The position numbers and the translations under genes were made by a program. A stretch of DNA of 64,000 nucleotides, taken from positions 620,001 to 684,000 of the forward strand of contig JANATG010000012.1 in the NCBI GenBank assembly GCA_029449235.1, given 5' to 3'. Source of the stretch: Linnemannia schmuckeri (Eukaryota > Mortierellomycota > Mortierellomycetes > Mortierellales > Mortierellaceae). The notes under the pieces are model-generated. The model was given only the letters and a program-made list of their open reading frames with translations, was not told the DNA's origin and did not search any database. Shown piece after piece: positions 35,301 through 45,245 of the stretch; position 1 is the stretch's first letter, and each line of letters begins with the position of its first letter.

Positions 35301-38300
35301 CTTTTTGATTGGCAAGGGGGAGGGGATAAAAGGATGGGTGAATGGGTTCAGCCATGGTCTTGTTCGCTTGCGGTTTTTGGATTTTACTGAACATTATGGA
35401 AGACTCTTTCTTGCTCTGTGCGACTATATTTTTACAGTAACAACAACAGCAAAAGAGAAGCGGAAGGGCATTCTGGAAAAAGCGGTTTGAGAGCATGTAA
35501 ACAAATAAACAAAACAAACAAAATCTGGGTGTAGTAGTGCATGAGCTGCAACCACCACCCCTCTCTGCCTCATTGCTGGACTTGAACTAAGAAGGAATAG
35601 GGGGACAAAGCATCAGCACCAATTTTTTTGAAAATTCCGACGCCGACATTGACCCATGGTTCACCGTCGAAAAAAGCAGTTGCTTCTATCACCATGTTCC
35701 CTTCTTTTAAATCCCCTATCATTGTCTTGTTCTTGTCAGCACCTTGCATAAATGGAATGGGCGCTCAGCTCTTTTTTCTCCGCGGAATCTTTGGTTCTGT
35801 TTGCGTTTGTTTTTTCCCTTCTTTCTTTCTTTCCTTCCATGCTTGCTTGTTACAGCACATCCTCCTTGATCCTGCAAAATCTTATCAATGTCGACCATGC
35901 ACTGGCACATTGGCACATACACAGGGAAATGCCGTTTCCACTAAATTGCACCTGCGTCCCCTTGCTCTTTTCTGCCATCGTGTGCTGTGCATATCCCTTG
36001 CAACGCATTATATCTTGATACAAACCTACTTATCCTCCGACAATGTATTCCCCTGATCGACTTGACCCTAGGACGTTCGTCCTTTTGCCGGTGACCCTGT
36101 TTTTTTTTTTTTTTTTTTCTGTTCAATGCTTTCCTGACGGCTCTTATTGTTGTGGTTTTTATCATCCTTCATTCTTCACGCTTATGTGTTTTGTGTGCTA
36201 TTTATCACTGATGTTATTTGCATGAAACGTCTTCATGCTCATGCAATTTCAAAGTCAACCCCATTGTTTCTTCCATCGAGCTCCTTCGATCACTTTCCGC
36301 CTCATCATGGCCCTATGGTTAAGTATGATCAGGTAGTTACCTGTAGAACTGTGTTTGCAGGATTCGCCCTTTTGTTTGTTACATGATCAAACAAAAACTA
36401 TTGCCCCTCATCCATCCCTGCCAGTGTGCCTGCCTTATTCGCCTATTCTAATTGTCCTCATCTCTGACCAATCCTAGGAGAATTCCGTGGAACTATCAGA
36501 ACTGAGCTCACGACGTGATCTGGTCTCCTCTCTCTGCCGGTTAGGGGTTTAAGTAAGAGTGAGAGAGCAGATGTCATTGCAGACCCCTTGATTGCGTGTC
36601 ATCATAGGAGGTTCGTCCTATTGAAACCTGGCCAGTTGCATTTGAAAACAAGCCCCTCAGTTTATCTCCCCTCCTTCAGGTCCAAACATACCGTCATCGT
36701 TTGTTTATTACTCAACTGGCTGACTGGTGACTGGCCGGTCAGTAATGGGACCGTAGGCGGTGATATGACTCGTTCAATCATACCCATTGACAACATCTAC
36801 GGTAACAGGGGAAGGGAAAGAGGGTAAATGCAATGATGGTAATGGGAACATGTTGCTCACACTCTCATCCTTACAACACACACACGGACACATAAAAACG
36901 TGGCCCGGGCTCCCCTTCTCACCCCTTGGACACTCGCTCACTAGGATGACCTGCAGGAAAAAAAATCGATGAGTAGTGGAATCGACCATCTACTGCTACT
37001 GTTACTGATCCTCCTGTTTGTCCATCTTGCCCTGAGTTTTGTTCTATTTTTCTTCGCTCCTGATCCTTCCGCTCTTGTTCGTGTTTTGGCCCTGAGGAGG
37101 AGAGAATAAAGATAGAACCATTACCCTTGCCCTTTCATTTTTCTCACCCACAGTGAGAAATGAACAGAGGATAACAGGAAAGAAATGAAAGGAGAAGGGC
37201 AAGAAATCGAGGGGAGGAAGCCATGCATTGCTTGCTTGAGTTGGTTTTTTTTGCATAAGGGGCCAGGTCTGTCATTCTGGACCTCGATCCATCCATCTAT
37301 TACAATGCCCTTAGATTTCTTTTCCTAGCTCGTTGCCTTATGCCCTTGCCCTTGCCTTGACCTGCACTTGACCTCCTTGTACTGGAAAGACCTTTCGACT
37401 TCTATTGCCTTGCCCTGACTTTTCACCTTTTCTTTTTTTGTCTGCCTTTCGATATTTTGGGTGGGTTGCTCCCTTGTCCCTCTTTTCATCTTTCTCTATT
37501 TGAACGGTTTTTTGTTCATTCTTTTCCGTCCTCCTTTCCCCTGACGGCCACGCTTTTTTCAGTTGCCCTTTTGTCTCTTCTCTCCCCTTCTCTCTCTCTC
37601 TCTCCATCATTTTTCACCTTCTTATGATCATTAATATCTCTTTCTTTTCATCTCTCTCTGTCCTTCTCTGTCCTTCTCTCTCCCTTTGCCCTGACTTTTT
37701 CATTTCCTAGATGGACCTGAACGGAGAAAGAGGAAAGAAGGGGAGGAGGCGAGGCTGGGGCAAGTGGGGCTGTTTTGTACGTTGTATCTTGCATCGGTTG
37801 CATGAGCATGAACAAACAAAAAAAGAGAAGGAACGACCTGATCATTCCTCTGCACTCCCCTCTCTCCCCACTTTCGAAAGTCCCAAAGCTGAGTGCTTCA
37901 CTCCCATTGGTGCGTTCGTGTTCTCTTTCTTCCGGCTTCATGCTTTGCTAACAGATAACGACAAACAACAACAGCAAAAAAGGAGGGTTGCAGGATGAGG
38001 GATGGAGGGGACGAGGGGTTAATAGCATTGCTGAATCTATTGTGTGTCTGCGTGGGTTTGCATGTGTGCAGCAAATGTGTGTGTATGTCTGGTGACCCGC
38101 CTCTTTCTCCGTCCCTTCGTTGATGGACGTTTTCGATCCCCTGTGTGTGGGCCTATGCATGAGTGTTTCTATGGTGATGATGGCGGGAGATAATTTGTTG
38201 CGATATGGCCCTTCTTTTCCGCCACGGAGAGAGAGTCAGTGAGGGTAGGTAGGATGTCTAGAAGTGCCTATGATCCTGGGGTTCAAGTCTTGGCATTTCT

Positions 38301-40056
38301 CGAACCTTCTCCAACGGTTTTTTTATGATATTAGACTTATATTTAACAACATTACTATACATTATGGTGTTGAGAATGATAGACAGATGCGAAAGGGATG
38401 AAGAAGAATGTCACTGTCATTTTGACCTGTGGTATTATGGACTCGACTGGACCTAGTTTCTTTGTTCAAGTGGATCGGTCGGTGTAGTGTGGAGGAGAAA
38501 AGTAACATTATCAGTCTTCCCATCCCCTGCCGTACTCATGTGCAAAACAGAAAATAGAACGGACGAATGAAGGTTGGGTGGACGATCAACTGTAACATGA
38601 TCAGGGTTTAGGGTCAAAAGCAGCGAGACATAGAGTATGGGGAAGGAATTTGTAAACTAACAAGTAAAAACTGGTAAACCAAAGTTACAAGTCGGGAAGG
38701 ACATGATCGAAAATAAAAGAGAGGGAATGTGGCATGCTAGCGGCGATGACTCTTTTTTTTTTCTTTACAAGCTGAGCTGGGTTTATTTTTTTAGATTCTC
38801 AAGTGTATGTGAGTATGTGTGAATGTGTATGGGTGGCATTGTCGGATGGCTGAGCAGTGCTATGGGGAGCAAAGATCCAATTACTAAGAGGAGGGAAAGT
38901 GAGAGAGAGGTGTGAGGGGGTATATGCGCATTCATACAGCAGCAGAGGAAGAGTGTTAGTGTATGTGTGCCAGAACTGTGATTTTCTCTTTCACCCTCCA
39001 GAGCAGCCAAACGGAAAAAAAAAAAGAGGGTTAGGTGACAAATGAAAGTAGACTGAATAGGAATGGGGAGTATTCAGTGAATATAATAAGTATGACAGAA
39101 TAGCGAGAGCACTTTTTTGAGATGTGCGACGAGGCATGTGCATTCCAGGCAAACCAAAGCAAGAAATAAACAACTACTAATTTTTTTTTTGTCCGTTATC
39201 CCTCTCTATCTGACGATGACGGTGGAAAGAAAAAAAAAAAAGAAAAAGATATATAAGAAAAATGAATAAAGTAAAAGAGGAAATTTGAATTGGGCCATTT
39301 AGAGTTCAACTCTTTTTCTTCTAATCAGAAATGACCGCAAAGAAAGAAAACGATGTCATACCACAGTTTATAATACAGCGAATGACTTAAAATTCTCTTA
39401 TATTATTATTTTTAGCCACTTACCTCTCGTCTCTCTCCATCTTCGAATCCAATTCAATCAACATATGCTCGTCCCTTTCCCTTCTCTTCAACGCAAAAAA
39501 GGGCGAAAATATAAAGCAACAGCGTTTTCCCTTTTTTTCCTCTTTTTTTTTCCCTTCTCTTCTCTTCATTGCTTCATCATCCTCAAATCGTTTCTTTCTC
39601 AATCCTCTCTCTCTTCTTCTTCTTCTTCTAGCTTATCTTCATCAAGGGACAAAAAGCAAAGCTCAATCGTCAATCCTCTCGTCTACTCGTCCTTCTTTCT
39701 CTTCTTTTACTCCACTCCACCACCAGCTGATTTTTCTTCCCCATTGAAATCTCCTCTAAAGCACACAAACAAACAAACACATTTACTAGCAGTCAAAAGG
39801 TACTACTTACTGGTCAATGCTCATAGCCCCCTCAGCCACGCTGTGGTGTGCCTGGATGATGATATAAGAGAGTGTGGCGGTTCAGTCTCTTTCCTTTTCA
39901 GGACCCTTACTTTTCTCTCTTATTCCTTTCGACACCATCACTTATACAGTCTCAGCCCACATTCACTCACTAATGCTTGTTGTCCCTTAATAACTCTAAT
40001 AGACACACACACCCACCCCTCCTTTCACCCTGGAACGTAGACACCGCAACAAAGCA

Positions 40057-41736
40057 ATGCAGAGCCTGATGGTCTATCCAAACGACAATGATTTTCTCCA
40101 CATGGCATCGATCCTCGACGACAATGTCACCAAACAGCTCATCAATACCGACCACCACAACAACCATAACCACCACCACATGGAGAACTTCATGACCGCC
40201 TCGTCTACATCCGCCTCCTCCTCGCCCATCCAGGACTACCTTCTCGCACCACCAACCTACCAACACCCTCAGCAACACAATCAGCGTCAGCACCAGCTCC
40301 AGTTCCCCGTCGTCCCTGGCATGTCCACCATGGTCACCGCTGTTGCTGCTGCCCCTCACTCTGCCCCCTCGTCGCCCTCTTATCCCATCATCAAGACCGA
40401 GGAGGTTCAGGCACAGCAAAGGATGGACTATCTGATGTTCCCCACCAACTTTGATCTCCCTTCCTCCGCTACTACTACCTCTTCAACAAGCTCAACCTCC
40501 CCTCAGATGCAGCAGCAGAGGATGATGCCCTACGATGCCTCGCTTATCCAGCAAAGACAGCACCACCAGCAGCAACAACAACAGCATGCCCAACAATTGC
40601 GTCTTCAGCATCAGCGTGCTCTGGAGCAGCAGCAGCAGCAGATGATGTTTGATGCCACGGTTCCCAACCATTCGACTGCATCAACCATAGCCATTCCCAC
40701 GACCAACGCCATGATGTCGACCATGTCTGTAAATTCAGCAGTGCCCACGACCACCCCCTTCTTCCATCCCTCCAACATCGGCTACATTCCTGCAGCCCAC
40801 CCGGCAGCACCCAAGCGCAAGCGCGAGGAATCCGGACAGGGCCTTCCCCGCCAGACCTCCCCTCAACTCATCGACAACACCACTACTGTTATGACCACCC
40901 CTTCCTCCTCCTCGTCCAACATGGATGAGCCCTCACGGTCCACATCTCCTTCCCTTGTGACCCTTCCAAAGAAGATCTCCTCCTCCCCCTCGAGCAGGCC
41001 CTCGACCAGTTCTCGCTTGGATAAAGTCAAGACGACCCGATCCACCAAAGTCACCAAATTCGCCTCTTCTCCCATCCCCTCTTCCTCCTCCATCGCCTCC
41101 ACCTCCGCCGCTACTCTCCTTCCCAACACAGACATGCTTGTCTCGACTTCCCCTGCTCAGGATAGCAAGGCCACTCGAGCCTCCACCAAAAAGTCTATTT
41201 CTCCCGCCACAAAGAAGACCCAGTCCGAGTCTCGGGAAACCTCCCCCATTTCCGCCGACTCTTCTACTCCTCAAACATCATCCCCTGCCACCGGCTCAGG
41301 AAACATCACCCATCCCCGCCGCGCCGCCCAGAACCGCGCCGCCCAGAGGACGTTCCGCAACCGCCGCAAGGCCTACATCAAGGAGCTGGAGCAGAAGGTC
41401 CAGGAGATGGACCAGACCCGCGATCTCATGGATGCGATCCAGCGTGAGAACCAGGAGGTCTGGAGACGTCTCCAGGTCCTCGAAGCCATGGCCTCACAGA
41501 ACGGTCTCCAGGTCCCTATCTTCCCTGCCCTCACTCCCTTCTCTACCCACCTTAACGCCAATGTTACCAACAACAATGGCATGATGATGATGACCAGCCA
41601 TAGCAGCAACCCCATGATGGGCAGCAGCAACGAGGAGGATGAGGACGAAGACGAGGACATGAGCGACTCTTATGCCCACCCCGCCTACCCTCTTCTTCAA
41701 CAGCAGCGCCAGCAGCACCCTCACCAGCAGCTTTAA
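40057..41736 (+). CDS. bZIP transcription factor, Yap/PAP1 type
   Basis: Single exon, 559 residues, nuclear DNA-binding activator by inference. The basic region at about 421-438 contains NRAAQRTFRNRR (N426 to R437). This is the N-x-x-A-Q-x-x-F-R signature of fungal Yap/Pap1 proteins, which bind TTAC-type sites. A leucine-zipper coiled coil follows to about residue 480. The rest is low complexity: His/Asn near 33-45, Gln/His-rich 165-200, long Ser/Thr/Pro stretches 270-410, an acidic run EDEDEDED near 530 and a Gln-rich end. I see no cysteine anywhere in the protein, so the cysteine-rich redox domains of Yap1/Pap1 are absent. KRKRE near residue 252 may be a nuclear signal. Confidence 0.9.
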   Translation: MQSLMVYPNDNDFLHMASILDDNVTKQLINTDHHNNHNHHHMENFMTASSTSASSSPIQDYLLAPPTYQHPQQHNQRQHQLQFPVVPGMSTMVTAVAAAPHSAPSSPSYPIIKTEEVQAQQRMDYLMFPTNFDLPSSATTTSSTSSTSPQMQQQRMMPYDASLIQQRQHHQQQQQQHAQQLRLQHQRALEQQQQQMMFDATVPNHSTASTIAIPTTNAMMSTMSVNSAVPTTTPFFHPSNIGYIPAAHPAAPKRKREESGQGLPRQTSPQLIDNTTTVMTTPSSSSSNMDEPSRSTSPSLVTLPKKISSSPSSRPSTSSRLDKVKTTRSTKVTKFASSPIPSSSSIASTSAATLLPNTDMLVSTSPAQDSKATRASTKKSISPATKKTQSESRETSPISADSSTPQTSSPATGSGNITHPRRAAQNRAAQRTFRNRRKAYIKELEQKVQEMDQTRDLMDAIQRENQEVWRRLQVLEAMASQNGLQVPIFPALTPFSTHLNANVTNNNGMMMMTSHSSNPMMGSSNEEDEDEDEDMSDSYAHPAYPLLQQQRQQHPHQQL

Positions 41737-42671
41737 GTCTCCCTTCCTATCTTTTGTTTATTTCCCCTTCCCTTCTCTTCTCTTTTTTGTACATTAGTTC
41801 GTTTTTCTTGCTTTCTTTGCTTTCTTTCTTTTTCCAATATACCACACTTTGCGTTTTCTTCGTTCTTTCACTTTTACTCTTTCTTTTCGCTTTGAGTATT
41901 TTGTAAATATCCTACCAACAAACAAACCAACCACATTCTCTCCATTTTTTTGTCAAGAAATAAAAACAACAAAAAAAACCTTCAAAAAAAACAAAGTATC
42001 ATCTTTCCCATGACTCTAATTATGATTGACGGGTCTGCAGTGATTACATTACCTAAGTGACAAAACATCCTAATAAATGCCATGCCTAAAAAAAATGCCT
42101 GTTCACTGACTTGTTCCCTGCTTGTTGCTCTTCTGCAGTTTTACTCTACTTCTCAGTCCCGTTTCCTTCTCTCTCTCTCTCTCATTCTCTCTCCCCTTGC
42201 ATTTTTTTTTTTACTGTGGCTTGACTTTCTCCTTTCGTTTTCTTCTCAAAGGGGTGTGAAGATCACTTTTGCTAGCCTTATTACATACCATGCTACAACA
42301 CTACCATTTTTTTTTTTTTTTTTTTTTTTTGAATTCTTTTTATTTTTCGATTTTTTTCTTTTTAAATAAGATAGGTCATTACGTTTCTGTCATTAGATAG
42401 TTGATTGTTGTTACTGTTGGTTGTTGTTGGCTGTTGGTGCTTTTTCTTTTCTTTTCGCTGTGTTTGCTTATGGCTGTTTGTTGCTCTGTTGTTTTGATGT
42501 GCTGGTGTGGGGTGGTAAGTAGTAATAGTAGTAGTAAGATGGTTATATACATATTAGGTTGGTGTTGGTTGGTGGGTAGATATCTGTGTGGTTTGGGGAG
42601 CAAGATCCATCTCCCTCCCCTTCCTCCCCTTGTTTTTTTTTCTGTTCGCCTTGCTCATCGCTGCCTTTACA
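41737..42671. other. Convergent intergenic region between bZIP and DUSP genes
   Basis: About 0.9 kb of 3' flanking DNA for two converging genes. It contains a T run of over 20 bases near 42307-42330. No gene is seen. Confidence 0.5.
41959..41964 (+). terminator. Poly(A) signal for bZIP gene
   Basis: AATAAA lies 223 bases after the bZIP stop, within an A-rich stretch. Motif and position only. Confidence 0.4.
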
Positions 42672-45245
42672 TTATCCCTCCATGCAGAGGGCTTGGTAAA
42701 AGTCGCCAAACGTCTGAGGCTCGGGGCGGCGGTGGTGGTGGTGAGTGGGCGTATAAGGTCTTGGCGAGAAGATAAAGTCCGGCAGGGATGACTGCTTGGA
42801 TAAGATAGCAGATGTAGCTGTCATCGTCGCTACGGCAGCAGCAGTGCTAATCGCGGTGTTGATTTGAGGTGAAGGAGAAGCTATCGGCGTAGATGCTGTG
42901 GTTGGCGTCGGTGTTGTTGCTGTGGGTGTTGTGGCGAAGGCGGTAGTGGGATTGTCTAGATCGGATGAGTAGAGACTTGTCGATGAAGAGGAAGTAGACG
43001 AAGCAGAAGAGGCAGCCGCAGAAGAGGCAGCCGCAGAAGCGGCAGAGGAAGAGGAGGTTTCGGTCACGACTTGGAGAGCCTTAAGACCCGACCACAGCGG
43101 CTTTTTGTTCTTCTTCTTGACTGGCTCTTGCAATGGTGGCAAAGACGAGAGCGTCGTCGTCGACTCCAAAGGACGCGAAGTCGTCAATGACTGCTGAGCC
43201 GGTGACGAAGACGAAGGTGATGACGGTGCCATAGGCCAGGTAAGTGACCCGCTCGAGACGGCAGATGGATAATACGACCAAGAACCCGAGTTGCGAGGCG
43301 AGATCGCGTCGTACCCAAACTCAATGTCGAGCGCACTCTCGTCATCGCAAGCGGTAAAGTACGACGACGACGAAACTGTCGACGAGATCGATGGCCGTGA
43401 GCATGCATCAAAAGAAGACACCGACGATGCCGAAGACGATGATGAAGAGGAAGAAGAGGTCAAGGATGGGACCGAGAAGGAGGACTGGAACAAGGGTGTA
43501 GGCGGCACCATCATCTCGATATCGCTTGACATTGGTAGCGTCATCCTAGGAAACCGGTCCCGAATTGGAGTCTTGGGTGATAGAGAGAAAGAGCGAGGGG
43601 TGGTGTGGTTGCTGTTATTGGACCCTTCAGCAATCGATGGGATAGACAGCCCTGTTGGGGTGCCGCGCAAGTGAGGCGACCGAGGCGTAAACTTTGAGTG
43701 CTGAGGTGTTGTGGTGAGACTCAACCGTCGAGTAGCTGGGAGAACAAGGCGCGTGTGGGAAGGTCGGTTTGAGCCCTGGAATGGCTTGGTGCTGGGGTGA
43801 TCCTCCATCCTGCCCTCGGGAGTCAAGGGTCGCTTGTAGAACTCGGATCTACTTGGTGTGGCAGGCTCGTCCATGATCATGATCTCGGGTGTCATGTTCA
43901 TATCCGATGAGTATGATGGACTTGAAAGTGTAGGGGTAACAGCGGCGGCAGAGAAGGCAGCAGAGAAGGGATATGGGGGCTCGTCATCATCGCCCATCTG
44001 GGAGCACCAAGAATCACGGTTCTGCCCTGAGGCTGTCGCAAAATCACTACTCGTGAAGAATCCATCCCCTTGCTTCTTAAGACCTTTCTCAAACTCGGCC
44101 AGCTGGTACATCAGACCCATGTTGGGAGAAATAACACCCGACCGTTGCTTGACAAAGTCGTACGCCTCGGTCAATCCCATCCCGCGTGCCCGCATCACAT
44201 AGGCAATCACCAAACTGGCAGACCGTGAGACACCCAATTGGCAGTGAACCAATGCCTTGCCCTGTCCATTGCTCGCCGCCAAGGCCTCATCAATCATTGC
44301 AAATGCCGTCGGGAAATCGCGCAAAAGATCCTTTTGGTGGTGTGTCCATGCAAGGCTCTTGAACTCGATGCTGCCCCGAGTAGCCTCCTCGGCAGCACTG
44401 GTATCAAGCTGCGTCGTGGTTGTTACTGTCGATCCTTCCTGTTGTGCAATTTCAATCGCAACGTTCAAGACAAAGGTGATGCCGAGTCGCTTTAGTACCC
44501 GGACGTTAGTCGCGTTGTGTTCAGCTCCGAGGTAGAGGTTGGGTAATATACAGACGGGCTCGGAGATGTAAGGCGAGGCAGCACCACATTCTAAACTGTA
44601 GTCGGAAAAGTAGGCAGAGATGGACCGATGTTGTGGAGTAGTGACGATGGGTAGCCTTTGTGTTGGAAGAGCGTCCTCCAGCAAGACCTGGCTATGTCGC
44701 TTGGATCCCAGCGTCATAGTGTTGGACGATGTGGTGGCGTTGGTGGTGGTAGAGGAAGTGGTGGATGTGGATGTAGAGGTGGAGGGTGTGCTGACGATCA
44801 AAGAGGGCTTGGAGGTCAATGGGGCGGGGATGAAGGGCCGCCGAGACGAGAGCGAGGTTGCAGAAGAGGAGGCCAACGACATGGGTGATAATGATGGTGA
44901 GGATAAAGCGATCCGTGGAAACAGAGGGAGGCTAGGAGTTTTTGTCACAGTGTTGTTGTTGTTGGTACTACTGGTGGAGCCGGTGTGGCTATTATGGCTG
45001 AGGTTGTGGTTGCGGTCGTAGTCGGGATGGCTGCAGTCGTTATTAATACTGTCAGGGGAAGACGACACCCTCAGGGACAGCTGTTTCGCGTTTCGAATTT
45101 TTCTCATGTCTTGAGTTGCCAATGGTCGGTGTAGTGAGAAGGGTTGTTTTGGGTTCTGGAGCGAGGAGGATGGGGAAGAGGTGGAGGTGGAGGAAGAGGA
45201 GAGACACGGCTCGCTGGGAGAGAATCGTAGACTATGGCTAGGCAT
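42672..45245 (-). CDS. Dual-specificity protein phosphatase, MAPK-phosphatase (MSG5) type
   Basis: Removes phosphate from phospho-Tyr and phospho-Thr, probably on MAP kinases. Intronless, 857 residues. The catalytic domain covers about residues 230-390. It opens with CILPNLYLGAEHNA and carries the P-loop HCQLGVSRSA with nucleophile Cys335 and Arg341. The likely general acid Asp is about 30 residues before it (HHQKDLLRDF). SPNMGLMYQLAEFE at the end of the domain is typical of this group. Long Ser/Thr/Pro-rich tails flank it on both sides, as in fungal MSG5-type phosphatases that restrain cell-wall and mating MAPK pathways. Near the C-terminus is an Ala/Ser repeat (SAAASSAAASS), then HHHHRR and a conserved-looking FGDFYQALCM end. 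A specific MAPK partner cannot be named from sequence. Confidence 0.87.
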   Translation of the reverse strand: MPSHSLRFSPSEPCLSSSSTSTSSPSSSLQNPKQPFSLHRPLATQDMRKIRNAKQLSLRVSSSPDSINNDCSHPDYDRNHNLSHNSHTGSTSSTNNNNTVTKTPSLPLFPRIALSSPSLSPMSLASSSATSLSSRRPFIPAPLTSKPSLIVSTPSTSTSTSTTSSTTTNATTSSNTMTLGSKRHSQVLLEDALPTQRLPIVTTPQHRSISAYFSDYSLECGAASPYISEPVCILPNLYLGAEHNATNVRVLKRLGITFVLNVAIEIAQQEGSTVTTTTQLDTSAAEEATRGSIEFKSLAWTHHQKDLLRDFPTAFAMIDEALAASNGQGKALVHCQLGVSRSASLVIAYVMRARGMGLTEAYDFVKQRSGVISPNMGLMYQLAEFEKGLKKQGDGFFTSSDFATASGQNRDSWCSQMGDDDEPPYPFSAAFSAAAVTPTLSSPSYSSDMNMTPEIMIMDEPATPSRSEFYKRPLTPEGRMEDHPSTKPFQGSNRPSHTRLVLPATRRLSLTTTPQHSKFTPRSPHLRGTPTGLSIPSIAEGSNNSNHTTPRSFSLSPKTPIRDRFPRMTLPMSSDIEMMVPPTPLFQSSFSVPSLTSSSSSSSSSASSVSSFDACSRPSISSTVSSSSYFTACDDESALDIEFGYDAISPRNSGSWSYYPSAVSSGSLTWPMAPSSPSSSSPAQQSLTTSRPLESTTTLSSLPPLQEPVKKKNKKPLWSGLKALQVVTETSSSSAASAAASSAAASSASSTSSSSTSLYSSDLDNPTTAFATTPTATTPTPTTASTPIASPSPQINTAISTAAAVATMTATSAILSKQSSLPDFIFSPRPYTPTHHHHRRPEPQTFGDFYQALCMEG

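Larger units (their letters stand above)
27806..40056. other. Gene-poor region of 12 kb
   Basis: No multi-exon or long conserved reading frame is visible on either strand. Content includes A/T homopolymers (A runs near 28837-28856 and 30692-30715), a 23-base minisatellite at 32165-32220, a 12-base minisatellite at 32304-32339, CT microsatellite near 34411-34440, and purine/pyrimidine-skewed stretches. A candidate isolated exon is at about 34724-34975. The last 600 bases before 40057 are CT-rich and probably form the promoter and leader of the bZIP gene. Long non-coding transcripts or distal regulatory DNA are possible but not shown. Confidence 0.55.

Noticed and set aside
38270..38300. tRNA B-box-like GGTTCAAGTC
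   Set aside because: The T stem would depend on several G-U pairs, and no A box or acceptor stem fits within 75 bases.
38605..38615. Telomere-like GGGTTTAGGG
   Set aside because: A single occurrence with no tandem array, surrounded by ordinary intergenic DNA.
39465..40040. Plus-strand 191-codon frame before the bZIP gene
   Set aside because: Low-complexity translation from a CT-rich leader. It ends just before the bZIP start and shows no domain.
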